Shown here: one piece after another, positions 12,901 through 24,390 of the stretch
Position numbering within the stretch: position 1 is the first letter of the stretch
Layout of the letters: every line of letters begins with the position of its first letter
Source: Xylaria sp. FL1777
Lineage: Eukaryota > Ascomycota > Sordariomycetes > Xylariales > Xylariaceae
Length of the DNA: 63,903 nt
Assembly: GCA_022578965.1 (NCBI GenBank)
Contig: MU400732.1
Location: 1-63,903, forward strand
Direction of reading: 5' to 3'
The notes under the pieces: model-generated
What the model saw: only the letters and a program-made list of their open reading frames with translations
Told to the model about the DNA's origin: nothing
The model's database searches: none
Position numbers and translations under genes: made by a program

Positions 12901-14330
12901 AGCTAGTATTAATGCTTAGCTGCTTTTGCTTTATGTTTAAAAGCCTTTATTTTTATGTTTTTATAGCTGCTTATAACTTAATTAGTTTTTTAGCTACGTT
13001 ATAATAGCTAAGCTTTTTTATATTTAAAACTTATTTAGCTATTTTATGTGCTTTTTTCGGGTTATATAATAACTAGTAGCTTAGTTAAAAATTTGTTTGC
13101 TTTTTTAGTGTGCTACAAGTAAATTAAGTTATATAATAAAAATAAAAATATAAATATTACGCTAAACTTTAAAGTATAAATTTAACTAGCACGTATAATA
13201 TTATAAAAATTAACTATAGTTGCTTTATTTATATTATTAAATAGCCTTTTAATTAATCGTTTTATTTTTTAATTTATATATGGCTTAATTGCTTAAATGC
13301 ATAAGTTATAACTTATTTTCTTATAATTAAAGTAATATAATAAATCTTGCATAATTGCACTGCTTTATTTTAATAGTAAAAGATTTATTACTATTAAAAA
13401 AAAAGATTTAATTATATATAATGCTATAATTATTTAACTTAATATTATTTTTAAAGCATTTTAATTATTGTAATTTAATTTAAATTTTAAATTAAAATAC
13501 TTTAAATTTACTAATTAATTATTATTTTATTTTAAAACTATTTAATATTATATGTTTTAATTTAAAAACAAAAATAAGTTTATTATTATAAATAATTTTT
13601 TTTTGTTAATAATACTTTTAATTATAAAAGTTTATAAGTTTATATAATAAAGTTATTTAGTAAAATTATTAAATAAAAAGCTAATAAATAAAATATAATA
13701 ATAATATTTATAATTAAAGCTAAACTTTTAATATTTGTTTAAGCTTTTAAAAAAGCAATATTTATTAGTTAATTAATTAAAAAATTAAAAGTTATATTAA
13801 ATAACTAATAAATTTAAATGTAATATAATAATTAATAAATAATTAAACTAATTATAAAAAATATTACTATATTATAAATAAAACTATAATATATAAATAT
13901 TTATAATTATTAATTATAACAAAAAGTTTTTAATAAAACTTTAAAAGTTAAATATATTTTTATTACTAATATAATTATTAATAGTTTAATAAAAGCACTT
14001 TTTAAAAACAAATAAAATATTTTTTTAAAATAGCTTAACTTTATAAATATTAAAAATATTTAAAAATATTAAACATTTAAAAAAATATTAAAAAAAAAAA
14101 AATACTTAAAAACTTATTAAAAAAAAGAAAATTAAATATATAAATAACTAAATAAATGCAATAAGCGTTTTTAGCTAAATATAATTACTAAAGTTAAAAC
14201 AAAATATATTTATAAAAATTATTTCTTAAGAAATACTTTTTAAAAAAGTATATTAAATATAAAAAATTATATTTTCAGCTAAAATTACTTAACTAACAGG
14301 TATCTAAAAGAAAACTTATGTTAAAAAAAC
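9961..14330. other. A+T-rich degraded DNA up to the gene-island boundary
   Basis: About 4.4 kb of low-complexity A+T-rich sequence without an open frame of note. The region 10990-13300 is T/GCTTTT-rich on the plus strand, as expected if a coding-type repeat lies on the minus strand. A short internal repeat is visible near 11236 and again near 11380 (both carry TTTGCTTTAGTATT). A 3' tail shared with the tRNA-headed insertion is listed separately. I could not relate the rest to other repeats in the window. Confidence 0.6.
10930..10975 (-). repeat. Short match to the 3' tail of the tRNA-headed element
   Basis: The plus strand here reads TTGTATTACTTGG followed by a related stretch containing TATGCTAGT. 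It matches the reverse complement of the last ~45 bases of the insertion at 59130-59864. The similarity stops after that, so this is either a heavily truncated copy or a different element that shares the tail. Confidence 0.5.
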
Positions 14331-14861
14331 AAAGGCCTTTATATAAAACCTGCGTAGCTAGCAAGTTACGTCTACATAACAAGAACAACACGCAATAAAA
14401 TACAACTAATGAACCCAATAGTACATGCCATCACTTATATTTAACAGATAAGGCATGTATGGCCCGTGCCCCACACACACCATAGAAATACTAGATCAGC
14501 TAGTATTGTGTGGAACTTAGAGAAATCATCATCTGTTTTACTACCCATCACCTTTTCTATCAATAAAGCAAGTGCTGCATACACGGGTTGCTTGAATTTA
14601 AGAAGTCACTTCGTGTACTATATGCTAAGTCAGGGATACTAAAGGTCATGTATATAATGAGGTTCTACCTATGGACATCCCCTATACTATATGGAGGAAT
14701 AAAGAGGACAGCTTAGTCAGCAGCTAAGAAATGAGCTATCAACAGTGTACAGAGATCTATATAAAGTATCTGTACATAGAAAGTAACTTTCCTAAAGCTA
14801 AACAATTTCTTCCTTTCTAAGTTATCCTCATATTAAGTGAATCATCCAAGTATGGTGAGTT
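14331..14861. other. Left isochore boundary and 3' flank of the HET gene
   Basis: Composition switches within roughly 100 bp near 14340-14400 from A+T-rich repeat to ordinary sequence. No open frame or RNA gene was seen. The stretch lies downstream of the HET stop codon (14864-14862) and probably contains its 3' untranslated region. Confidence 0.6.
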
Positions 14862-16775
14862 CTAACGTATTTTCTTTATTTCTGCTTGTGGCTCTTCCAC
14901 ATAAACAGAAATGGCGTAGCACCTGTGATGAGACTCAACAAACTTGGATCCAGAGGGACCATCAGGGAGATCTCGGATGTCAGGACCCAAGTCTAGGACG
15001 TCGGCGTGTGCGTATCTCCATCCCGGTTCCTCACTCTCTTGGCTGTTGACAATGTTGATTGACAGGCTGATGATTATGCAGTGGCTCCCCACAATCACCT
15101 TTGTTTCCCTATTACAGAGGTGTCTCCAAGTTAAGATGCCATCGCCGAGAGTGGGCGTGTGCTTGAAATGAACAAACTTCCGAATCCCGGCAAGGAGGGT
15201 GCCGTCTCGGGAGGCCCTGTGTCTTCTGATCGTTTCGAAGACGTCTTTGGTACTGGGGTCCTTATCGGTATAAAGAACAGCGAGTGGGCGAAAATCACCC
15301 TGTGCATTCTCAAAAATCCCGCAAATCAAAAGGCAGCTGCATACATGAGCGCCTTGGTAGTTGATATTGAAACCCTTGAAGCCAGTAAAGGGTGGGCGAG
15401 CGCCATTGCTGATTGCTGCGAGCGGCAATGCAGATTCCATTGTCAGGAAATAACTCCCTTGAGGGCTCCAGAGCACATCCGGCGAAGAGATGATATCCTC
15501 TATTGAGTAGCAAGGTTTCACTGGCAAATACCTAATGTAAATGCGGCTAGCCAGTTCACGGCGGATTTGATGGTTTTCCTCAGTGCCCAGAGCCTTTCGA
15601 ATATAGACTGTTGTCCGTTCGCCACTCCATATGCTGGGGTCGGAAGTACCATACAATTTGTCCGGATACTGCCTCACATAACCTGACCCTGTCTTACGAA
15701 GGTAGATGCCAAGCCACTGATATAAGGATGTCGGGGACTCGGTCGTGCTGGTGACACAATCCAAGGCCAAAATGTAGCCCATAGTAGCATTAAGGCTCAG
15801 CTTTGCCTCCATTCGGAGCCCATTGTTCGTCATAGAAAACTCAGGGTTTGGGGTTAGATAATCATTGTATGTCATAATCTCTCTGCAGTGCGCGAACTCT
15901 GACGGCGACTTAGCCAGAACACCCCTGAACACCTGTGACTCGCTTTTTGGCTCTGATCTGGCCGTCCAGGAGAACAGAGATAAATCGTTACTTTCTTTGG
16001 CTATTTCTTCCTGCAGCCGGAGAAATGCTTTAGTTCCTTCGCCATATATTAGGGGCCTAAAAATAGTCAGCCTTCTAACTTTCTAACTAGTATGTATGGG
16101 GTGAAGTGTAAGAACGAAGTACATATTTATGTCGAAAATGCCGAAGAGACAATAGGCAATATCTTCTACTCTTGTAGTCTTGCGAGCCGAGGCCCATGAC
16201 ATCTTCTGGCCAACAGAGATTTCAGGAAGATAGGCGCTATTCTCAAGGACTTGAATGTGAATTCCGGTTATCTGGGAAATTCGGGAACAAAGAGTGGACT
16301 TGTCTCCTCGAAACCTCCAGGTACTATCGAAGAACTCTAAAGCCTTGGGCGCTATGAGCTCCTGCAATGTCCACCCGCGGGTGAACCAGCGATATTGCTC
16401 GGACTCCTTCGTCAACCAGTCGAGCAGAGGACCTCCCCAAGCCACCGGAGGTAGGTCTGTGACAAACGCAAAACAAACCTGGGACAGCTTGTACCACTCG
16501 AACATGGAATTTATGGCTTCTGTCAACTCCGCGCTGCTCGTTTTATCGATGCAGCACGTGTCCACCCATGCGTATTTCAGGCCGCGCGAATTTGCCATTT
16601 GGCATGTCTTTTCGATCTTGCCAAATCCGGATTTCTGCTTAGCTACATCTAAGTTAGCAAATTCTTGAAACGAAACCTCATCATCTTCCCAAGTGTGAGA
16701 GAGTATCGCGTAATGTTCATTTCTGGGATCCAAGACCTGCTTAAGCCTTAGGGTCGTAGTATTGATGAGCCACAT
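14862..16775 (-). CDS. HET-domain (heterokaryon incompatibility) protein
   Basis: Two exons (16775-16123 and 16056-14862) give a 615-residue protein. The 66-nt intron (16122-16057) has a GTACTT donor, a GCTGAC branch site and a TTTTTAG acceptor. Splicing restores the family motif FDINMPLIYGEGTKAFLRLQ across the junction, while the unspliced frame stops early. The HET domain (PF06985) is visible in order: YAILSHTW (22-29), WVDTCCIDK (70-78), WFTRGWTLQELIAP (130-143), and MSWASARKTTRVEDIAYCLFG just before the junction. The start is the usual MWLINTTTL-type opening. After the domain comes VFRGVLAKSPSEF and a ~380-residue C-terminal region typical of this family but without NACHT, ankyrin or WD repeats that I can see. 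HET proteins trigger cell death after fusion of incompatible hyphae; the specificity of this one is unknown. It faces the AAA+ gene across 372 bp. It looks intact. Confidence 0.93.
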
Positions 16776-17147
16776 CTAGAACGTATTCAAACCGACAAAA
16801 ATCGATTAAAATTCAATCCTATAACCCTAACTGGTAGTTAGAAGTCCGGAGTCGAGTGAAGAAATGGTTCTGAGTCAATTAGTCTTTTTAAATTTCAAGG
16901 CAGCAAACGACAACCAGAGCTGCGCCAAGTCCGTTGTCGCCACTGTTGTCCGTCACTAGGTATCTATCTTAGCGCCACAAAATCTCACCAATCATGCCCG
17001 TAAGCTTATGGATTTGATAGCTGAACAAATCAGTTTATAGTAACCCCGCGCTGCCTGAAATCCCACGTATGTCTTTGCTTGCTCTGAACAACTCTTAACT
17101 CCTCTACCACCGCCTCTCGCTGCGAGATTTTGACATTTACTGCTGGA
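16776..17147. promoter_or_regulatory. Shared divergent promoter region, HET / AAA+ genes
   Basis: These 372 bp separate the start codons of two divergently transcribed genes, so both promoters must lie here unless transcripts start further inside. No clear TATA box or known fungal operator could be picked out. Co-regulation is an inference from the arrangement only. Confidence 0.5.
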
Positions 17148-20100
17148 ATGGAAGAATACACATCCCGAGATATTAATGTTTCCAGCAATGATAACATATC
17201 AGGGGATGCTAGTGATAAATGGGGCACTGTCACTAATGATAAGGTTGCCGAAGGACGTCACCCTACAGCCGGGATCCAAATGCACCAAAGACTTATGGAG
17301 ATGCGGGAGCGATTGGATCAAGCCGATAAACTGTTCGCACAAATGGCGAATTTGAGAGATCAAATTGCAGAAGAGCTGACCGGCTTACTTCAGGATTTAC
17401 CGTCGTCAGTGAAGTTAATGAACATTAGCAACGACACAGTGGACGACGAAAGCTTTGAGGCTGGTTTCGTAGCCGATACAGCGGCAATTGACAGTCGAAC
17501 ACCCGTTATTATTCCTAAAATTCAATTCAAATCATGGAACGAGATCGCCGTTCCTAATAAAGCTCGCGTCCTTGTTCCTGAAGAAGCATTCGCAATTGAA
17601 ATCGCAAGTGACGAACCGATAGGGACATTTAAGCCCGGTATGCCGTGGAAAGAGGCCACATTTGATGCTTATGCGGAGAGGAGTGGCCTCCCTGAGAGAT
17701 TGCGAATAAACTCGCCTCCACTGAAACGCCTTCTGCTTGGGGATGATTCGGGTTTGGACAATCAACGTGGCCGTAGTTCTACGCCGCCGAGCATACCACT
17801 TACTATTCTTCGACCATTCAAGATGCTAGACTATCAGTACTCAGGGCTTAAAATCCACCTTGAAGCGTCAGAAAAAGAGCTCTCCCTCTCAATTTCAAAC
17901 ACAATAGCTAGCCAAGAAAACTCTTCAAACAAAATAGATGTGGAAGTATCAGAGCTGAGGGCCGCTGTAGAGGATCTTCGCTGCTTAGTTACGTACATGG
18001 ACGATTCAATTCTCCCTACAAAAGCTAGACTTGAGAAGGAGTCGGATATCGTTTTTTTCTCAGACTTATGGTATGTCTTTCCTCCAGACTCGGTCATATA
18101 CGTTAAGAGAACCGATTTTATACATAAGATCTGGCGTGTTATCCAAAGGACAGGGGGCCGGAGGTACATGACGAACCCGACTCACATACCCGAGAGTATA
18201 TTCCAACATCAGTTCAGCTCATTTGTCGTGGATTGCTATTTCATCGACTACGACGGGAAACACTTTGTACCTGTGTTCGGACAATTTGAAATCGCCTTTT
18301 TCGATAGTGCAGCACCTCTCAGCTCCCTTCCCATTTTCCCTCTCCGAATTGCCGAGAAGGATGGACTGGTTCGCCGAGATGAACTTGAGGCTCGTGCCTG
18401 GGAGTTTATCGCAAATACTAAGCTTTGCCACAGACATTACGTTGGATGGAGTCATACTAGAACACCTGACGGGAAACAGTGGACCGAAGTCGAACAGAGA
18501 TTTGACAGCGAAGTTGTTGTCGACTATCTACGCGCTATTGAACAATTTCCGTCTTGGAAACCTTCTGGTGATGACCCTCAGCTATATTCCATGGATCACG
18601 CCGAGCTCGACGGCACAGCCCAGGATATTGACCAGGACTGGAAATGGGACAAGCGAGTTTCCGACGATATCTTAACACAACTTAAAGAGACCTTACTATC
18701 TTGGACTAATCCAACAGAAGTCCCCGACCAGAAGTATCTACTTCTGTTGCCAGATAGGGTTTTTGCCTACGTGCTACGCAACCGCAGATGGGGTAAGTTG
18801 TTTCAAGCGTCCATAGGTTCGCGTTATTTTTGAATGTTATTGCTAATTTAAGATCAGCCTCCCTCCGCGTCGGGAAGACAAAGGACGGGGACCTGCCCCT
18901 TTGCTTTATTAGTACGGTAACCAACCCATGGCAAGAGCTGCACTTGCCAAGGGGCCACAAGGAAATAATCCAGGCTTTGATTCAAAACCACTCTGCGAGT
19001 TTTCAAGATTTGGGGAAAGCCAAGAGTACCTTTGAAACAGACATTATCCGTGGAAAAGGTGCCGTAGATCCCTGTATCATCCTTCTAGTTTGCTCCGCGC
19101 TGAGTCTCATTGTGGATTTCCAAACATACAACTACTTACAAGGTTAATATGACACTAGCGTTGCTAACTTCTATCACAGGCAAAGGACTTATTATGCTCT
19201 TACATGGCCCACCAGGAGTTGGAAAAACATCCACAGCCGGTATACTAATATGCTATATGTTCACGGGATGTAAAAGATAGACTAATAATTTTTTAGAATG
19301 TGCGGCCGCTGCTACAGGACGACCGCTATTCCCCATCACCTGTGGTAAGTGCTACACCTATACGCGATAATTTCGGCTATCCTGACACCTTCATTCTAAC
19401 CAATTCATTGCAGGAGATCTCGGTATATCCCCAGAAAAGTTAGAAGCTGATCTTTCTTGTTTTTTCGGCTTAGCAGAGTCCTGGGGGTGCGTCTTGCTTC
19501 TCGATGAAGCTGATGTCTTTCTTTCCCAAAGGGATAAGACTAACATAGCCAGGAATGGTCTGGTCTCAGGTTCGGATTGTCTGATGTATTATGAACCTAA
19601 CTCGCGCTAGCTAACTAAAGTCGCAGTTTTCCTTCGCACCCTAGAATACTACTCAGGCGTGTTATTCTTAACCACTAATAGGGCTGGAGCGATCGACTCA
19701 GCTTTTAAGTCCCGTGTGCATTTGTCGCTTTATTACCCTTCGTTAGACCGTCAGGGAACATCAGTGATCTGGAGAAATAACATCGCAAGGGCGAAATCAG
19801 TAAACCGGGAACTAGAGGTTGACGAAAAGACGCTCCTCGAATATGCGGTGCAACTGTTCGATACACAAAATAGCGATCCCTCGCATGGCCCCGCCTGGAA
19901 CGGTCGCGAAATCCGCAATGCTTTCCAGAGCGCTATTGCATTAGCAAATTTCCAAAAGACCCCGGGCTCTTCTCCCAAACTGACCCCGGAACACTTCCAG
20001 AAAGTCTCCGAGACCTCTGACAACTTCAACAAATACTTGGCTGATACGCTTGGTTATCAACTGCCTGCAGAGCCAAATAAAGTTGTACCGCGTAGACATC

Positions 20101-20828
20101 AAACTAGGCGGATCGGATCTTCTAACGCTGGGGATACATCTGAAGCTTCCTCCAACCATAGCTCCGTCTCCGGCTCTAGCGACACTTGGCCGGCAAGAGC
20201 TCGCAGGAAAGGAAAGGCCAAACCTGCTTTAGAGACTGCTCAAGATTCAACAACACATAGTAATGCTGAGAAGTCATCGGATGCTGGTAGTTTCGGAAGA
20301 TCTGTGAATCAAATGCCTAGTTGGACGCCATCACAGGCGCCTATGGAGACACTACATCATCTCCCGGTATACGCCCCTGGATTTCTCAGCCAACAGCAGC
20401 ATGGTATTCAACCAAACCAAGCCATGGGTACTCCAGTGGCATTTCCGAATGCTCAAGTACAGCAGCAGCCACCTCTGCCAGCTTGGCCTCAGCCCCAGGG
20501 TATGGTTCTTATGCCGGTTAATATGGCCTATGGCCTAGCAGGAATGCCGATGCAGCAGCCATTGCAGCAGCCATTGCAAATGCCCACCCCTATTATGCAA
20601 TACCAGAATGCAGCTATGAATCCCCACGGAATGGGCACCACCGGTCCAACAATGCAGATTCCTACCGAGCCACTCCGCGGACCTTTTCAATATTCTAACT
20701 CCTTCCAAAGTCCCTTTTCAGTCCCTCAAGTCAATCAGTCAATTCCCCGTTTCGGAGATGATTCTCGTCAGCAGCAGTCGCAAGAAGGGTCAGGAGGCGG
20801 GTTTTGGGGCCGCCTAGATCAAAATTGA
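17148..20828 (+). CDS. AAA+ ATPase of the fungal DUF7025 family
   Basis: Six exons (17148-18792, 18858-19058, 19180-19239, 19297-19344, 19414-19569, 19627-20828) give 1103 residues. All introns are GT-AG (65, 121, 57, 69 and 57 nt). The ATG at 17148 is the first in frame. A likely coiled coil covers residues 43-85. A central region (about 300-550) contains VVDCYFIDYDGKHFVPVFG and WEFIANTK, as in DUF7025 proteins. The AAA+ core follows: Walker A GPPGVGKT (625-632), Walker B VLLLDEAD (678-685), sensor-1 Asn721 in LFLTTNR, and a probable arginine finger at Arg733 in AFKSR. A lid region follows, then a long low-complexity tail rich in Ser, then Gln/Met/Pro, ending near GGGFWGRL. All catalytic residues are present, so it should hydrolyse ATP; the substrate is unknown. 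These proteins are numerous in filamentous fungi and often sit in accessory regions. The exon 1 acceptor at 18857 was chosen because it gives RRWA and keeps frame. Confidence 0.92.
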
Positions 20829-21396
20829 TCTTATTATGCCGGTATCCGGCAACGGTACCGAACTTCTAGGGGTAATATAGGATCCTATCTTAAAGCGGCT
20901 TGTGCGTGCGTAAGAGCGTCTCTGGGGATATATGAGCTTTCAAAGATGATGACCTTAACGTTTCAGACCTGACAGATAGGTATGATAGCGTGACTAGCTT
21001 GAATGTCAAGAATGGAGAGAGATTTCAGCCTTAAATATGGGGAACTGGAAGGTTAACTGATTGAAAGTAGGTTAGGTTTTTATTTCGTGTACTATATAAT
21101 AACAAAGCTAAATACAAGGTTAATACCAGAATGAGGATAACTAGATATAAAGCACATCCGAAGAGCTAGACCTATTGAGAAATTATTAGAAAATAAATTT
21201 ACTTAAGGGTAGTTAATTTGAATTGAGAGAGAGAGAGAGTATTAGATATTTCTAGACATATGAGATGCAAGGAGAGTATGTATTATCGCTATAGCTATAA
21301 ATACACGAGCTTCCATTTACATAATCCAAGTCCACGACCATATTAGACCAAGATCAGCTCTTCCAAGTACATTTCATAGCACCTTCGCCGCTGGGG
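20829..21396. other. Convergent intergenic region between AAA+ and secreted-protein genes
   Basis: Both flanking genes end here, so it should hold both 3' untranslated regions. A short GA microsatellite (21225-21239) is the only distinct feature. Confidence 0.6.
21225..21239. repeat. (GA)n microsatellite
   Basis: A run of seven GA dinucleotides in intergenic DNA. Confidence 0.85.
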
Positions 21397-21904
21397 TTAC
21401 ATGTTAGAGTAAGACTCTTCATGGCTGCCACTACTTCCTAGTGGCGATTGATTAATGATCTGTCTGTCCATTAGTGCATCATACATCATACTAACTTGGG
21501 AGACCTGCTGGCCCGTCGCACCGTAGTTGACCTGACCGAGTGTTAGTTGTCTTGATGTCTATCTCAGCCGCAGATTTTGTTTTCGTTACTCACATTAAGA
21601 AAGTCGTTTAGGAACTTGTTATCCTCGGTGAACTGGTTATTGCTACCAATCGTGTTTCCGTTTCCGTTGTTGTTTCCGTTATTATTTCCATCATGACTAC
21701 CTAGTGAGGGGTTGTTCTCGCCTGAAATTATGAGGTTAGGGTTCTTCGAGCGGCTGTTGCTCGTCTCCGCTCGCCAGACTTACCATTTCCAATATTATTG
21801 AAAGCGTTTTCAAGATTCGGTGTTTCACTGTCCTTTTGCCCAAAAGGGGCTGCCGCGACAGTCGCAGCCAGGAAGAGGGAGACGATAAGAGCTTTGACCT
21901 GCAT
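21397..21904 (-). CDS. Small secreted protein, cysteine-free, Asn/Gly-rich
   Basis: Three exons (21904-21784, 21721-21594, 21531-21397) encode 127 residues. Both introns are 62 nt with GTAAGT and GTGAGT donors and TTTCAG and GTCAG acceptors; the phases agree and the frame ends at TAA. The N-terminus MQVKALIVSLFLAATVAAAP is a clear signal peptide with likely cleavage after the Ala run near residue 19. The mature part is acidic and contains a GNNNGNNNGNGN low-complexity stretch, then a C-terminal segment with QVSQVSMMYDALMDRQI. There is no cysteine in the mature protein, so it is not a disulfide-rich effector. No known family is recognised. Size, secretion signal and position beside HET/AAA+ genes and dead transposons make it a candidate secreted effector or surface protein, by inference only. 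Confidence 0.72.
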
Positions 21905-22790
21905 TTTCAGGGATATCGTACATGTGCTCCGTGTGTATAGGAGAAACGCGTCTAGCTTTGGCTGGAATGTGCTTTCGGATATGGACACGGACAATTGAGG
22001 ATAGCATTAATGCAACAGTGACGAGAGAAGAGTCCAATGATTTTATGCCCATTTAGGGAGACGCAAACGCGCCATCTTCGCGACTAGTTGGTCAACCATT
22101 TCGCATCAGCTTGGATTCGTATCGTCATTTCAGGTCCCGCATGTAATCCGTCGGTCAATCCGTGGTTCGGCGATAGGGGCTTAATCTTATTGACCTTACT
22201 ATTTCCTATGAAGAAGTCCTACGAATATCCGAAGCACCAATAGGGCATATGGTGTAGCTCTAAGTAGGACTAAGACAGCTGAAAAGGGCATTCTCCGGCG
22301 AAAAGAATACCTACAGTATATAGCGTAGATGGTACCTAAATATGCTAGCTGGGTTAGGTGAGATAGATCTACCAATGCACTATTGGCTAGTTTGAGGTTT
22401 AAGTCGCCAGGCATATCACTACATCAATAGTCAATCTTATTTAAACGGAAGATTAATTACTTAAGTCTATGGAGTTAGCAAATAGTCTAGCTGATCGCAA
22501 TCTTGCGTTGTTGATAGTGCAATCATTAGCTGTATTCAATTCTCAGTCTTTCATTTGTCGAAACCACTTGTTCCGGGTTCTGATTTTTCTCACCAAATCA
22601 AACAACTGAAATTGAAGTTCAAAGAGTTGATGATGCCACGGAAGTGGAACTCTGATTACGCTATATTCGAGTTGGATATCACATCGTGGCGTAGCAAAAC
22701 ATCGTTCTAGACGTAACAGACTAGAGAGATTCACTGGAATGACCCGCCTGTTAGAGCGGCTATACCATACACTCTATAATACGGTCGCGT
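21905..22790. other. Intergenic region without a recognisable gene
   Basis: It begins with the likely promoter of the secreted-protein gene. Only short overlapping frames on both strands occur, with no domain, codon pattern or splice signals to support them. Confidence 0.5.
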
Positions 22791-23885
22791 TGAAGTACTT
22801 GCGCGAGCCCCAGAACGTTTTCGCCGCGACACTATTGTCGCGCAATAATAGCAGTGTAACATGGCTTTTGGGGCTGAGTATTTGCAGGCAAAGAGATCCA
22901 TCTCGATCGACTCGAGAGGGTGCGGGGCCATCTGGAGACTAGTACAAAGAAGTAGAGAAAGTGAGCAAAGTATGACTACAGATTAACACATGGCTTGTGA
23001 GCGTGATAGGATGGCTTACTTAGTTTTGTGAGACTGGGATTTAGAATGTCTCCTCAGGCAAATCAACGACAGACAGAAAAGATCCCTCAGACAGACCAAC
23101 AACACCCAAGACCTGAGCCCGAGTGTTGATATGATACCATTTGTGAATCTACGGTTAACGAGCAAGAGCAAGTTTCTCCAGCAAACTGGAAATCGGCAGC
23201 GATGGTGAACATCACCTGAAACGGGCGGGGTTGGCACGGAAAAGCTTGGTATTTTTCAACAAGATGCTGAAGGAGAAGCTAATCAGTAAGGCGTTGACGT
23301 CTGCTGCTCCCGAATCTACCGTCGAGTCATGAGCAACGAAGACTACAACGGCGTCTGATTTCATTATGCAGGCTCAGAAGAATAGTATCCTTGAACCACA
23401 ATGCTCTAAACCACCCAGAAATCTCAATGATCTTCGGACACGGCGTGCCAGATCCAGCGAAACCGCTTCAACCCCAGAGTCAATGTACGAAAGTTCAGGA
23501 ATTAGCAAGACTACGCGAGGCAACAACCATACGCTCTGAGGGACCAGCTGAAGTAACACGAGATGTACTGTCGTGGCGACCTACAATCCATCCCCGAACT
23601 CCTCCCCGCCTAGTAGGGCGAATGCATATGAAGATGATGACGACGAAGCCGAAGCTAGCTATGAGATGGTCGAGCAGCCTTGCGAACCCACACGTCCGAC
23701 TTCGTCCAAGTTAAAACGCTTGTCCAAAGATGAAAGGCCTCAAGTGGCCGTCATTCGTCCTCGAAACCGCTCCCACCTGTGAGTGAATACGGTAGAGGCA
23801 GGAGTGCTCAGAGACGAAAAGTGTCATCGGCGGAGGGATCCTCTGGTAGGTCATCCAAACCAAACAGCAAAGGAAAGGGCTATTG
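22790..23885 (+). pseudogene. Possible decayed gene, family unknown
   Basis: Several plus-strand frames read coherently but are interrupted. One frame runs from about 22860 through LLRQINDRQKRSLRQTNNT and MIPFVNLRLTSKSKFLQQ to about 23190, with TAA and TGA codons in between. Another, from about 23250 to 23780, includes KSLVFFNKMLKEKLISKALT, SETASTPESMYESSG, YEDDDDEAEASYEMVEQP and SSKLKRLSKDERPQVAVIRP, and is broken by three TGA codons. A third frame then continues with SEYGRGRSAQRRKVSS to 23885. The polar, acidic-then-basic composition resembles a disordered fungal protein. TGA in place of CGA is what C-to-T mutation would produce. Some breaks could instead be introns, for example GTAAGG near 23287 to an acceptor near 23370. 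I do not recognise the family. Confidence 0.33.
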
Positions 23886-24141
23886 AGAACAGAATGGCGA
23901 CAGCGGGCGCAACACTCACTATACTCGGACGGTAGACTCGCTTCGGCTAATGAGTGAAGGTCACTGGAAGCAACAATGGGGATAGAATTTCGTTTTCCAT
24001 AATGTAGCATAGCCGAATCATTCATTCTTGTGAGGCTTTAACTGAGTCTGATTGCAGTCCCCAGATGAAGCGCGTGAACTTTGCGAGTGGTAAGATGTTG
24101 GCCATATGGTTGTGGTTCTAGAGAAATACTGTGGAATCTTT

Positions 24142-24293
24142 ATGTGCCTACCTAAGGTACCTACCTAGGTACTGCACCCCACGTGCTACCGGTATTTTGG
24201 ACACTAAGTGATCCGCTACTACCCCTGCACGAACTACCACTAAAGCACCTAATGGGCCTATACCTATACCTATAGTACAGGTACCTATAATAC
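24142..24293. repeat. TACCTA/TAGGTA motif cluster upstream of hus1
   Basis: Repeated short words such as TACCTAAGGTACCTACCTAG and ACCTATACCTATAG occur within 150 bp. Similar clusters appear at 31566-31745 and 34369-34490. They are partly self-complementary and located between genes. Confidence 0.6.
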
Positions 24294-24390
24294 ACTGCGA
24301 TACTGAATCGATGGGTCTTAGTGAACGCACCTTAGGTCTTCACATAACAACGCAGCGCAGCAAGAGAGCAAAGCCCTGAATATCCTAAAT

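Noticed and set aside
1..14330. A mitochondrial or organellar insertion as the source of the A+T-rich blocks
   Set aside because: Recognisable gypsy and copia motifs with C-to-T/G-to-A damage and LTRs explain the composition; no organellar gene was seen.
14837..15513. Short ORFs antisense to the HET gene (14837, 14944, 15159, 15310)
   Set aside because: They overlap a well-supported coding exon in other frames and carry no motif.
18793..18833. Ending the AAA+ gene at the stop codon 18833
   Set aside because: A consensus GTAAGT donor at 18793 and downstream Walker A/B exons show that this stop is intronic.
22199..22942. Overlapping short ORFs (22199, 22543, 22731, 22739) as genes
   Set aside because: They occur on both strands, several start only at non-ATG codons, and none shows a domain or splice support.
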